Below, piece after piece: positions 1-7,229 of a stretch of DNA of 52,788 nucleotides. Location of the stretch: the NCBI GenBank assembly GCA_021204825.1, contig JAJPYR010000071.1, positions 1-52,788 on the forward strand. The letters are read 5' to 3'. The first letter of the stretch is position 1. Each line of letters opens with the position of its first letter. Under the pieces are notes generated by a model. The model saw only the letters and a program-made list of their open reading frames with translations, was not told where the DNA came from and ran no database searches. Position numbers and translations under genes: made by a program. This DNA comes from Clostridia bacterium. GTDB lineage: Bacteria; Bacillota; Clostridia; Christensenellales; Borkfalkiaceae.

Positions 1-175
1 TGTCGCGACATTCCTTGTCGGCATCAATCCAGACATTTTAAAACGGCGTCAACAGTTTTCACCTTACTGCTCTTTTGGAACGGAAAATAATTCCGCAAAT
101 AATACGCCGGAAAATACAAAGAAAATACGAAAAAATACCCGGAAAATATGGCAAAAATCCCTGCCTTTTTCCGTG

Positions 176-204
176 TTGCAAACAGGTCCCCGGGAGCGTA
201 TAAT
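176..204 (+). promoter_or_regulatory. Promoter of the sugar-phosphate isomerase-like gene
   Basis: TTGCAA (176-181), a 17-bp spacer and a perfect TATAAT (199-204) precede the start codon at 230. The 1-175 stretch upstream holds no gene I can support; it is rich in A-tracts with repeated GGAAAATA words (about 81-150), a motif seen again at 1260-1305 downstream of the gene. Confidence 0.75.
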
Positions 205-229
205 GCAGGCAGGCAAAGGAGAAGACCAT

Positions 230-1075
230 ATGGCTATAAAGGCAGTCTCACAGTTCCAGATAGGCACGGCGCTCAACAACAGAAAGCAGGCAGAGGCCAC
301 CTTCAGGCTCATGAAAGAGGCCGGGTATGAGGGCATAGAGCTGTGCTACTTCATGATCCGCCCCACATCCGTATTCTACAAGATAGGCATGAAGGCATCC
401 GGCACGCCAATAGGCCGCGGAGGCTGGATGGACTGGCCCGCCATTATGAAGGACTCCGGCCTCAAGGTCGTTTCCGTGCACCAGAACGTGAAGGCCCTCT
501 CCAAGCACCTGGAGAAGACGGCGGAGGAGGCCCTGTCCCTTGGCACGCATTACGTTACCCTGTCCAACTCCCACACGAATTACAGCTCCTCGGATGACGT
601 ATCCGCCCTTGCAGACTGGCTCAATGAGACAGGTGAAAAGCTCCGTACCTTTGGTCTGGGGCTCATATACCACAACCACAACGTTGAATTTCTGCATCCC
701 GTGCCGGACAAAACTGCATACCAGATGCTCATAGAGAAGACAGATCCGTCTCTTGTGGGCTTTGAACTGGACGGCTTCTGGGCAGCGGACGCAGGCGCGG
801 ATGTCCTGCAGGTAATGGACCTTCTGGGACCTCGCCTTAAGCTGTACCACATAACAGATAGGGGCAGCACACGCAAAAGCGCAGCAGCAACACCCATTAT
901 CCCGTACATGGGCGCGGAGCTTGGCCGCGGGAACATGAATCTGGAGCCTATGATCCTCAAGGCCCTGGACCTTGGTGTGGAGGCCATAATCCTTGAAACT
1001 CACAGAGGATGGGAGGACGGAGACCCGGTTGGAAGCATGCAGACCAGTGCGGAATATCTTGCTAGGTTCCTGTGA
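230..1075 (+). CDS. Sugar phosphate isomerase/epimerase-like TIM-barrel protein
   Basis: A 281-residue protein of the xylose-isomerase-like TIM-barrel superfamily (AP endonuclease 2/IolE/IolI-type fold). Barrel-strand motifs appear in order: EGIELCYF, KVVSVHQN, HYVTLSNS, LIYHNHNVEF, GFELDGFWA, KLYHITDRG and the C-terminal ILETHRGWEDGDP. The His and acidic residues in NHNVEF, ELDGF and YHITD are the expected metal ligands. The ATG at 230 is chosen because an AAAGGAGAAG ribosome site lies just before it; the in-frame ATG at 173 lies upstream of the -10 box and cannot be on the transcript. It is monocistronic, with its own promoter and a downstream hairpin. Substrate is unknown: members isomerise or dehydrate inositols, ketoses or sugar acids. 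Confidence 0.85.
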   Translation: MAIKAVSQFQIGTALNNRKQAEATFRLMKEAGYEGIELCYFMIRPTSVFYKIGMKASGTPIGRGGWMDWPAIMKDSGLKVVSVHQNVKALSKHLEKTAEEALSLGTHYVTLSNSHTNYSSSDDVSALADWLNETGEKLRTFGLGLIYHNHNVEFLHPVPDKTAYQMLIEKTDPSLVGFELDGFWAADAGADVLQVMDLLGPRLKLYHITDRGSTRKSAAATPIIPYMGAELGRGNMNLEPMILKALDLGVEAIILETHRGWEDGDPVGSMQTSAEYLARFL

Positions 1076-1100
1076 GCGTATAGTACATAGGTTGTTTTAC

Positions 1101-1135
1101 AAGGCGTTTTGGAAACATTTCCGGGCGCCTTTTTA
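1101..1135 (+). terminator. Terminator after the isomerase-like gene
   Basis: AAGGCG (1101-1106) pairs with CGCCTT near 1126-1131, with an inner GGAAA/TTTCC stem, followed by a T-rich stretch. Confidence 0.55.
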
Positions 1136-1342
1136 TTAGCACAAAAAATATTGTCATAGCACAAGCGCTGTTTGTACTATATGCAAAAAACGTGCGTAAA
1201 TGTGACAGTTTTTAAGCTTCGGTTGCAGATAATGGCGTTTTTATTCCGCAAAAAAACAAGCAGGAAAATATGCCGGAAAATCCGGAAAATATTCCCGCCC
1301 AAAAAATTACCCTCAATATTTTGCGGAATGTTTGAAAATGAC

Positions 1343-1371
1343 TTGACTTATAAGAAACAATTGTTTATACT
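1343..1371 (+). promoter_or_regulatory. Promoter of the decayed host ATPase gene
   Basis: TTGACT (1343-1348), 17 bp, TATACT (1366-1371). The same two hexamers at the same spacing drive the second ATPase gene (3187-3215). The spacer contains the palindrome AACAATTGTT. Confidence 0.65.
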
Positions 1372-1434
1372 GTACTCCATCACAAAAAAACATGAGAGAC
1401 AATGCCAGCGTTGGGCCGGCGCAAGGAGGGAATC

Positions 1435-1560
1435 ATGTTTGTTGGAAGAAAGAGAGAGAAGCAGGCCGTGTACGATTTTCTGGAGAAGCCGGGCGGAGTG
1501 GCCCTTGTATGCGGCAAGTGCGGGTGTAGGCGACAAGATCAAGGATGTTGGTGTAACTAT
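1435..1560 (+). pseudogene. 5' remnant of a resident AAA ATPase gene
   Basis: An AAGGAGGG ribosome site (1423-1430) and ATG at 1435 open a frame beginning MFVGRKREKQ and reaching VALVCGK, which aligns with the start of the intact ATPase downstream (MFVGREKELK...IIVYGVRRVGKST). The match breaks exactly where the P-loop should be: the next codons read out of frame, while the +1 frame gives GVGDKIK, resembling a damaged RRVGKTTL. About 40 codons remain and the sequence turns AT-rich near 1540. Composition of the remnant is GC-rich like the host, unlike the next gene. I infer a resident ATPase gene that lost its body when an AT-rich allele took its place. Confidence 0.6.
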
Positions 1561-1589
1561 ATAAATCAAGTATATATAATGTATTTTTT

Positions 1590-1625
1590 TCATTAAAAAA
1601 ATTTCACTTAAAATTTTCTAATGAA
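1590..1625. promoter_or_regulatory. Palindrome A (candidate operator) upstream of the ATPase promoter
   Basis: TCATTAAAAAAATTT (1590-1604), a CACTT centre, and an imperfect mirror arm ending CTAATGA. It differs from palindrome B (1671-1705) at two positions by my count and lies just upstream of the -35 box at 1633. Confidence 0.7.
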
Positions 1626-1632
1626 AAAATCA

Positions 1633-1661
1633 TTGACAATAGTTTTAGCCGGGTGTAAGAT
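1633..1661 (+). promoter_or_regulatory. Promoter of the AT-rich ATPase gene
   Basis: TTGACA (1633-1638), 17 bp, TAAGAT (1656-1661) preceded by a TG dinucleotide. It sits between two near-identical palindromes, so an operator/looping arrangement is plausible. Confidence 0.65.
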
Positions 1662-1670
1662 TGTAAATAA

Positions 1671-1705
1671 TCATTAAAAAAATTTCACTTAAATTTTTTT
1701 AATGA
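1671..1705. promoter_or_regulatory. Palindrome B, perfect 15-bp arms, in the ATPase 5' leader
   Basis: TCATTAAAAAAATTT (1671-1685), loop CACTT, AAATTTTTTTAATGA (1691-1705): a perfect inverted repeat of two 15-base arms. It begins at or just after the expected transcription start and ends 16 bases before the ATG at 1722, so it could act as an operator, an RNA hairpin near the ribosome site, or both. Confidence 0.75.
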
Positions 1706-1721
1706 AAAAATGTGGTGAATT

Positions 1722-3092
1722 ATGTTTGTTGGAAGAGAGAAAGAATTAAAACAAATACGCGAACTTTTAAAGAGGGATTGCTGCTTCATAATAGTATATG
1801 GCGTCCGGAGGGTTGGAAAATCAACTCTCATATCAGAAGCTTTAAAAAGCAGTTCTGACAAGACTGTTATCATTGAAGCTAAAAGCGAAAATCTCCGCAG
1901 TAATCTTAATCGTTTTATTGGAGCATGTCATAAAGCTGGTATATTCCCTAAAGCGGTCAGACCTGAAAGCTTTGAGGACGCATTTGACTATATCAATTCT
2001 CTTGAAGGGAGTTATAATATAGTAATTGATGAATACCCCAGGCTCAAATACAATACAAACCCCAGTACGGAGAATGTCGACGAAATTTTTCAGGAAATTA
2101 TAGATCAGCATTCAAAAAACATTAGATTAATTATTTCCGGATCTCATGTAACAATGATGAAGGAGTTGATTCAACATTCAAACCCTCTTTTTGGCAGGCA
2201 TGATCTAAAGGTGGAATTGAAGCCTTTGACATACAAGGAATGTGTTGCATTCTACCCGAATTATACTCCATATGAAAGAGTTACAATGTATTCCGTATTC
2301 GGTGGATCTCCGTTTACCAATAGCCAAATTGATCCGTCCTTAACTCCATTGGAGAATATTATCAATAAGGCAGTGTCTCCGAATTCGCCCATTGCTTCTT
2401 ATCCGCATGAAATCCTTTTAGACATTATTTCAAAGAAGAATGTAGAGTGGATACTTAGTTTAATAGGCAACGGAAAAACTAGTTATACAGATATCGAAAC
2501 CAAACTTGGCAAGAAGGACAATGGTGGATTGGCTCCACAGTTAAAGCGTTTGGAGCAGATGGGGATAATAAGTAAGGTTAAGCCTATTAACGCTACTATT
2601 AAAGAGAAAAAGACTAGGTACGAGATTAGTGACAATTTCTTGCGGTTTTACTATACGTATCTTTATGAAGGGAACACAGAAGATCTAAGTGATGAAGAGC
2701 AGTATTTTAAAGACAATATTGCTTCTTCCTTTGTGACTTTTGTCTCTCACAGATTTGAACAGATATGCCGGACTTACTTTAGAATTCAAAAGAGCAAAGG
2801 CCTGCTTGAAGGGGTAACTGGTGTGGGTTACTGGTATTATGATGATCCTGCTAACAAAAAAAATGGAGAATTCGATATTGCTCTGAAAAGGGAAGACGGA
2901 ATGGATCTTTATGAGGCTAAGTTTTATAAGGGACCTGTATCTAAGAAGATGATTAATGATGAATCCATGCAGGTAGATAGTATACCGGGTGTAAGAATAT
3001 GCAATAGAGGATTCATCTCTCTGAACGGCTTTGAGCCGGACTGCGAAGGCATACCCAACCTTATAACCGGCGAGGACCTGTACAGGGACTAA
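1722..3092 (+). CDS. Archaeal-type AAA ATPase with C-terminal nuclease-like domain
   Basis: A 456-residue ATPase of the archaeal ATPase/DUF234 group. Walker A is GVRRVGKST (residues 27-35), Walker B is NIVIDEY (100-106), and a sensor-like LIISGSH follows. A winged-helix region (TDIETKLGKK...LEQMGIISKV) precedes a C-terminal domain with GEFD (E383, D385) and EAK (E398, K400), matching a PD-(D/E)XK nuclease core that looks intact. Role in cells is unknown; members are often mobile, patchily distributed orphan genes. The body is clearly AT-rich, but the last 80 bases or so (from about 3010) return to host-like GC-rich codons, so the gene looks mosaic. SD GGTGA precedes the ATG. Confidence 0.85.
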   Translation: MFVGREKELKQIRELLKRDCCFIIVYGVRRVGKSTLISEALKSSSDKTVIIEAKSENLRSNLNRFIGACHKAGIFPKAVRPESFEDAFDYINSLEGSYNIVIDEYPRLKYNTNPSTENVDEIFQEIIDQHSKNIRLIISGSHVTMMKELIQHSNPLFGRHDLKVELKPLTYKECVAFYPNYTPYERVTMYSVFGGSPFTNSQIDPSLTPLENIINKAVSPNSPIASYPHEILLDIISKKNVEWILSLIGNGKTSYTDIETKLGKKDNGGLAPQLKRLEQMGIISKVKPINATIKEKKTRYEISDNFLRFYYTYLYEGNTEDLSDEEQYFKDNIASSFVTFVSHRFEQICRTYFRIQKSKGLLEGVTGVGYWYYDDPANKKNGEFDIALKREDGMDLYEAKFYKGPVSKKMINDESMQVDSIPGVRICNRGFISLNGFEPDCEGIPNLITGEDLYRD

Positions 3093-3111
3093 GCGGCGCA
3101 TACTGCAGCAC

Positions 3112-3142
3112 AAGGCCGTCTTCCCGCGGGAAGGCGGCTTCT
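3112..3142 (+). terminator. Terminator after the first ATPase
   Basis: GGCCGTCTTCCC and GGGAAGGCGGC form a stem with one G-U pair, followed by TTCTTCTC. Confidence 0.6.
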
Positions 3143-3186
3143 TCTCTCCGGGACATATCATTTTGCGGGGGATATTCCGGTATACC

Positions 3187-3215
3187 TTGACTTTATTCTC
3201 AGATTTGGGTATACT
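3187..3215 (+). promoter_or_regulatory. Promoter of the second ATPase
   Basis: TTGACT (3187-3192), 17 bp, TATACT (3210-3215). Transcription would begin near 3222, which rules out a TTG start at 3218 and supports the ATG at 3248. Confidence 0.7.
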
Positions 3216-3247
3216 CTTTGCAAAGGGAGACATATATACACAATATT

Positions 3248-5110
3248 ATGAATACAGAAGAGAAGATCAAATCGTTGCAGGAGCAGATAGATGCCCTTCC
3301 CGGAGGCAGCATAGCGCACAAGCGCATACACGGCAAGCTGTATTATTACCACAGGACTATGGTGGACGGCAAGCGCAAGGAAAAGTTTGTGGATGAGGCC
3401 CAGATGCCCGTCCTCAAGGCCCAGATAGAAAAGAGGCGCAAGCTTATTGCAGAACTCAGGGTTCTGCAGGGCAAGAAGGCTGCGCCGGTGCGCAGGGCGC
3501 CCCAGGCCAGGACATATGCGGAGCCGGTGTATACGGATGAAGGCGCAGAGAATACGGATGCAGATGCAGAGGATACGGAGGCGGAAGCGGTATACGCAGA
3601 GCCCGATCCGCTGAGTGTGCCCCCTGTCATTCCGCAGGCTGCCGTGCAGGCCGCTGTGCCGGCCGCTGTGCAGGTCCCGTATGAGTACAAGCTGAGCGTG
3701 CGCACAGGGGAAGACCTTGTGAAGTTTGCGGAGCCTGTGAAGGGCACAAAGAAGAGGGAGTGCTGCAGAAAGCTCAAGGACTTCCTGTACGGGGATGCAG
3801 ACGGGAAAGTTCTCTTCCTCTGCGGACTGCGCAGGACAGGCAAGAGCACTATGATGCGCCAGGCCATAGCGGACATGGACGAGGAGAATCTCGCAAAATG
3901 CGCCTTCATGCAGGCAACACCCAAGGACGGGCTTCATGACCTGGATGCAGACCTCAGGGAGCTTGAAAGAGGCGGGTACAAGTATGTCTTCATAGATGAG
4001 ATATCCTCCATGCCGGACTTCAAGGAGGCCTGCTCCCTTATAGCAGATTCATATGCCGTATGCGGGATGAAGCTGGTTCTGTCCGGCTCCAGCTCGCTGG
4101 CGTTCATAATATGCCATGACGAGGTCATGTATGACAGGTGCCTCATTCTGGACACCACATACATCCCGTACAAGGACTGTGCGGAAGTGCTGGGGGTGAA
4201 GGACCTGGACCAGTATATGATGCACGGCGGGACAATGGACCTGGGGCATGAGTCCGAAGAGGGCTTCGTGTTCGCGGATGATGCCTCTGTGGGAAGGTAC
4301 GTGGATGCCTCCATACAGAAGAACATCCAGGACGCAATGCGCTTCAAGGGAGGCAGGAGCGGCGCATACGCGGATGCAGACAGTGCGGAAAGCGCTGCCG
4401 GCCCCGTGTCTTCCGTAGTGGCGCAGGAGAGCCGCGTGTTCCTCAAGGAGATCCTTGAGACGGAGTATAAGACCGGGGATCTGAGCTACATACCGGACAA
4501 TCTGCTGGAGATTCTGGGCGCTGCCCTTCACTGCGATGACGTTGAGATGGAGCACAGAAGAGAGATAGAGGGGCACCTTGCCCGCATTAACTATCTGCGC
4601 GTCACGGACACCGAGTTTGCAGACCCCGCCCACAGGACGGAGTACAGGGTAATAACCACTATGCCCGGCATACGCTATACGCAGGTGAGGGACATGGTGG
4701 AGACCTTCATCCAGGATGACATGTTCGCCTCAATATCAGCCACTAAGCGCAAGAACGCGCAGGATAAGATAATGAACGAGGTTTCGAGGCACATGATGGA
4801 TGACATCATCTTCATCCAGACATTAATCGCCAACCCGGACAAGAAGGTGTGCCGCTTCGGCTTTGACAGCGGCGAGTATGACCTTGTAATCGTGGATGAG
4901 AAGGAGCTCACCTGCAAGATATTCGTCATAAAGCACAGTGAGAAGACCACGCAGAAGCAGACCAGGTATCTCGTGGACGAGGACAAGCTCAAGGAGACGG
5001 AGAAGCGCTTCGGCAAGATAACGCAGAAGAGCGTCATATACCGCGGCAAGTCCGGCTACATAGGTGACATACGTTACATAAACGCAGAGGACTACCTCAT
5101 GAGCCTTTAA
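3248..5110 (+). CDS. Large AAA ATPase with N-terminal YYYHR-type domain
   Basis: A 620-residue protein. Residues 1-75 (with KLYYYHRTMVDGKRKEKFVD, then a charged helix) resemble the small DUF6788-like domain usually found on short orphan or integrase-associated proteins. An acidic Ala/Glu/Asp linker follows (about 85-135). The ATPase core has GLRRTGKST (193-201) and YVFIDEISS (Asp near 250). The C-terminal region contains GEYDLVIVDE and KIFVIKHS, positions matching a PD-(D/E)XK fold, but the usual Glu before Lys is Ile, so nuclease activity may be lost. Composition is host-like, unlike the ATPase before it. A GGGAGA ribosome site lies 18 bases before the ATG, a long spacing. Function unknown. 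Confidence 0.75.
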   Translation: MNTEEKIKSLQEQIDALPGGSIAHKRIHGKLYYYHRTMVDGKRKEKFVDEAQMPVLKAQIEKRRKLIAELRVLQGKKAAPVRRAPQARTYAEPVYTDEGAENTDADAEDTEAEAVYAEPDPLSVPPVIPQAAVQAAVPAAVQVPYEYKLSVRTGEDLVKFAEPVKGTKKRECCRKLKDFLYGDADGKVLFLCGLRRTGKSTMMRQAIADMDEENLAKCAFMQATPKDGLHDLDADLRELERGGYKYVFIDEISSMPDFKEACSLIADSYAVCGMKLVLSGSSSLAFIICHDEVMYDRCLILDTTYIPYKDCAEVLGVKDLDQYMMHGGTMDLGHESEEGFVFADDASVGRYVDASIQKNIQDAMRFKGGRSGAYADADSAESAAGPVSSVVAQESRVFLKEILETEYKTGDLSYIPDNLLEILGAALHCDDVEMEHRREIEGHLARINYLRVTDTEFADPAHRTEYRVITTMPGIRYTQVRDMVETFIQDDMFASISATKRKNAQDKIMNEVSRHMMDDIIFIQTLIANPDKKVCRFGFDSGEYDLVIVDEKELTCKIFVIKHSEKTTQKQTRYLVDEDKLKETEKRFGKITQKSVIYRGKSGYIGDIRYINAEDYLMSL

Positions 5111-5140
5111 TCCGGGCTTAAGTTATGCATGCAGAAACGC

Positions 5141-5170
5141 AAAGCGGGCCTTAAGCGGCCCGCTTTTTTA
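5141..5170 (+). terminator. Strong terminator after the second ATPase
   Basis: AAGCGGGCC and GGCCCGCTT pair around a short TTAAGC loop, followed by a T run. Confidence 0.85.
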
Positions 5171-5266
5171 TACCGGGGCTGGCCTGAGAATTGCGCAAAA
5201 GCAGCCGGGTGCGCTGCAGCCGGATTGCAACTGCAATCTGCAGCAATCTGCAGGGGGCAGAATTGT

Positions 5267-5295
5267 TTGACAATCTTCCCGCAAAAGCTTAATAT
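5267..5295 (+). promoter_or_regulatory. Promoter of the aldolase gene
   Basis: TTGACA (5267-5272), 17 bp, TAATAT (5290-5295), 55 bases before the ATG. Confidence 0.75.
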
Positions 5296-5349
5296 GAACA
5301 TATCACCCTTCGGGACCGGTGCAAGAGAGAGAACAGGGGAAGAGAGATT

Positions 5350-6327
5350 ATGGAAGATGTTGGAAACCTCCAGACAGCAAGGCTCAGCATAAAGCTTCTG
5401 GACGCCACCTTGAGGGACGGCGGCCTTGTGAATTCATTCTACTTCACGGATGACTTCGTGCGCGCACTGTACAAGGCAAACGCTGCATCCGGCGTGGACT
5501 TCATGGAGTTCGGGTACAAGTGCTCTGAGAAGCTCTTTGACGTCACCAAGTTCGGCAAGTGGAAGTTCTGCAAAGAGCAGGATATAAGGGATATCGTTGG
5601 AAACAATGATACGGACATGAAGATCTCCGTGATGGGAGACGTGGGCAGAGTGGACCTGCAGGAAGACGTAATCCCCAAGAAGGAGTCCGCAATAGACCTG
5701 TACCGCATAGCCTGCTACGTAAACCAGGTTCCCACGGCCATAGAGATGATCAATTACTGCCACGATATGGGCTACATGACCTCATGCAACATCATGGCCA
5801 TCTCAAAGAACCAGGAGTCAGACCTCCGCAACGCCCTTGAAGAGATAGGCAAGTCCCCTGTGGACATGGTATACATCGTGGACAGCTTCGGCGCCCTGTA
5901 CCCCGAGGAGATACGCCGCGTTGCAGACATGTACCTCGAGATCATAAACGGCAAGTACGGCAAGCAGGTAGGCATCCATGCCCACAACAACCAGCAGCTT
6001 GCCTTCGCCAACGAGATAGATGCCCTCGCCCAGGGCGTCAACTACGTGGACGGCACCGTCAACGGTCTTGGCCGCGGAGCCGGCAACTGCTTCACGGAGG
6101 CCCTCTTAGGCTTCCTCAAGAACCCCCGCTACAAACTCGAGCCCATGCTCAAATTTATCCGCGAGTACATGGTTCCCCTCAAGAAGGACGGCCTTGTATG
6201 GGGCTACGATGTCCCGTACCTCATCACCGGCCTTCTCAACATCCACCCTTATGCGGCCATAGACTTCATCAAAGCCAACCGATACGACTACGAGGACTGG
6301 ATGAACCATCTCATCGGCATAGACTGA
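5350..6327 (+). CDS. HMGL-like (DRE-TIM) aldolase family protein
   Basis: A 325-residue pyruvate-carboxyltransferase/HMG-CoA-lyase-type TIM barrel. The signature LLDATLRDGG (16-25) supplies the catalytic Arg and metal-binding Asp; GIHAHNN (from about 208) supplies the two metal-binding His; VDGTVNGLGRGAGNC forms the mobile loop region. It resembles the 4-hydroxy-2-oxovalerate aldolase branch more than isopropylmalate synthase because it lacks the long regulatory C-terminus. The residues after the barrel (MVPLKKDG...YDVPYLITG) are typical of stand-alone aldolase-domain proteins of unknown substrate. A GGGGAAGAG ribosome site precedes the ATG. No partner dehydrogenase is adjacent, so the pathway cannot be named. 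Confidence 0.8.
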   Translation: MEDVGNLQTARLSIKLLDATLRDGGLVNSFYFTDDFVRALYKANAASGVDFMEFGYKCSEKLFDVTKFGKWKFCKEQDIRDIVGNNDTDMKISVMGDVGRVDLQEDVIPKKESAIDLYRIACYVNQVPTAIEMINYCHDMGYMTSCNIMAISKNQESDLRNALEEIGKSPVDMVYIVDSFGALYPEEIRRVADMYLEIINGKYGKQVGIHAHNNQQLAFANEIDALAQGVNYVDGTVNGLGRGAGNCFTEALLGFLKNPRYKLEPMLKFIREYMVPLKKDGLVWGYDVPYLITGLLNIHPYAAIDFIKANRYDYEDWMNHLIGID

Positions 6328-6453
6328 CCCCATGCCTTAAGCGGCCTCATGAAGGGCCGCGCCCCGCAATATGTCTGAACCGCCCATATGCATTATGGCA
6401 ACCCCAATAAGGGAGATCCACGTTCTTTTTTCTGCATATCCGGGTGTGTCCGC

Positions 6454-6499
6454 AGCCTCCCATGCAGCCACTGGTCTGCGTCCAGGGGAGGCTCTTTTT
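6454..6499 (+). terminator. Terminator with branched hairpin
   Basis: AGCCTCC (6454-6460) pairs with GGAGGCT (6486-6492); the loop contains a second CTGG/CCAG stem. A run of six Ts follows. It probably ends the aldolase transcript. Confidence 0.6.
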
Positions 6500-6570
6500 T
6501 GCCCTCATTGCAGGGTAGCAGAAAAGCCGCCCGGACCATGTCCAGACGACTGATTATGCCGGTATATGTT

Positions 6571-6596
6571 AACAAAAGAGGCCTTTGCAGAGGCCT
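6571..6596 (-). terminator. Terminator of the FmdB-type gene
   Basis: On the minus strand AGGCCT, a six-base loop and AGGCCT form a stem followed by CTTTTGTT. Confidence 0.5.
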
Positions 6597-6614
6597 GTAC
6601 AAGCCAATATGGGC

Positions 6615-6812
6615 TTACTTGCAGCCGTCACAGGTGGAGCAGTGCCCGCTGCAGTGCACAACCTTCCTGCCCGTGGCGGAGTATACGGTGCCGCAGTAGC
6701 TGCGCGTTGCCACTGTGCCGCACTTTGGGCAGAGCACCTGGTCATCGTATTTTTTCACAAGCTCCTCAAAGCTGTTCCCGCACTTTGCGCACTTGTACTG
6801 TAACAGAGGCAT
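6615..6812 (-). CDS. FmdB-family zinc-ribbon protein with Cys-rich tail
   Basis: A 65-residue protein starting MPLLQYKCAKCG, the usual FmdB/CxxC_CXXC_SSSS-type opening. Two CxxC pairs (C8/C11 and C28/C31, CPKC) make a single zinc ribbon. The tail is unusually rich in Cys and His (VVHCSGHCSTCDGCK), with four further Cys spaced CxxxCxxCxxC, enough for a second metal site. The start is fixed by an AGAAGGAGATG ribosome site. It is monocistronic with its own promoter. Function in this family is poorly known; a regulatory or metal-handling role is a guess. Confidence 0.8.
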   Translation of the reverse strand: MPLLQYKCAKCGNSFEELVKKYDDQVLCPKCGTVATRSYCGTVYSATGRKVVHCSGHCSTCDGCK

Positions 6813-6837
6813 GGTTTCATCTCCTTCTAATGTCTGA

Positions 6838-6867
6838 ATTATACCACGTCCACAGGGCATGTGGCAA
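6838..6867 (-). promoter_or_regulatory. Promoter of the FmdB-type gene
   Basis: On the minus strand TTGCCA, an 18-bp spacer and TGGTATAAT (extended -10). Confidence 0.65.
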
Positions 6868-6887
6868 GATATTTTGCCCCAATGCAG

Positions 6888-6942
6888 GCCCGGATGCTGC
6901 CCGGATGCTGTCCGGATGCTGCCTGGATGCTGCCCGGATGCT
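6888..6942. repeat. Five tandem 11-bp repeats
   Basis: Five consecutive units of GCCCGGATGCT, two of them with one substitution (GTCC, GCCTGG). It lies upstream of both the FmdB promoter and the yicC promoter and matches one helical turn per unit. Confidence 0.9.
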
Positions 6943-7134
6943 GTTTTGTGCAGCCCGCAGAAAAGAATCTGAGAAAAATACCGGAAACTTTCAGTTTCAG
7001 GTTTAAAAACGGCTGAAAAGCGGGTATATAATAATATGCAAGGGCATTGCACTGCCCGCAGAATATGCCGGCCAGGGGCCGGGGATGTCATCCGGATGGC
7101 CGGGCGGCAATTTTATGCGAGTTGACGTAATTGC

Positions 7135-7163
7135 TTGTTTTTTAAGCGTGCGTTTGGTATAAT
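7135..7163 (+). promoter_or_regulatory. Promoter of the yicC gene
   Basis: TTGTTT (7135-7140), 17 bp, TATAAT (7158-7163) with an extended TGG before it. A further TTGACG at 7122 is too far away to be the -35 box. Confidence 0.6.
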
Positions 7164-7229
7164 GCATATAATGCAAGCTTTCGCCTGCTTTTTGCGGGTG
7201 TGAAATACAGGTTGTGGAAGGTGCTGCTC

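Noticed and set aside
1172..1564. A plus-strand frame over the ATPase remnant
   Set aside because: It runs through the promoter and the ribosome site of the remnant and has no recognisable motif.
1590..1705. Insertion sequence ends
   Set aside because: The palindromes flank a promoter and not a transposase gene, no target duplication is visible, and no third copy lies downstream of the ATPase.
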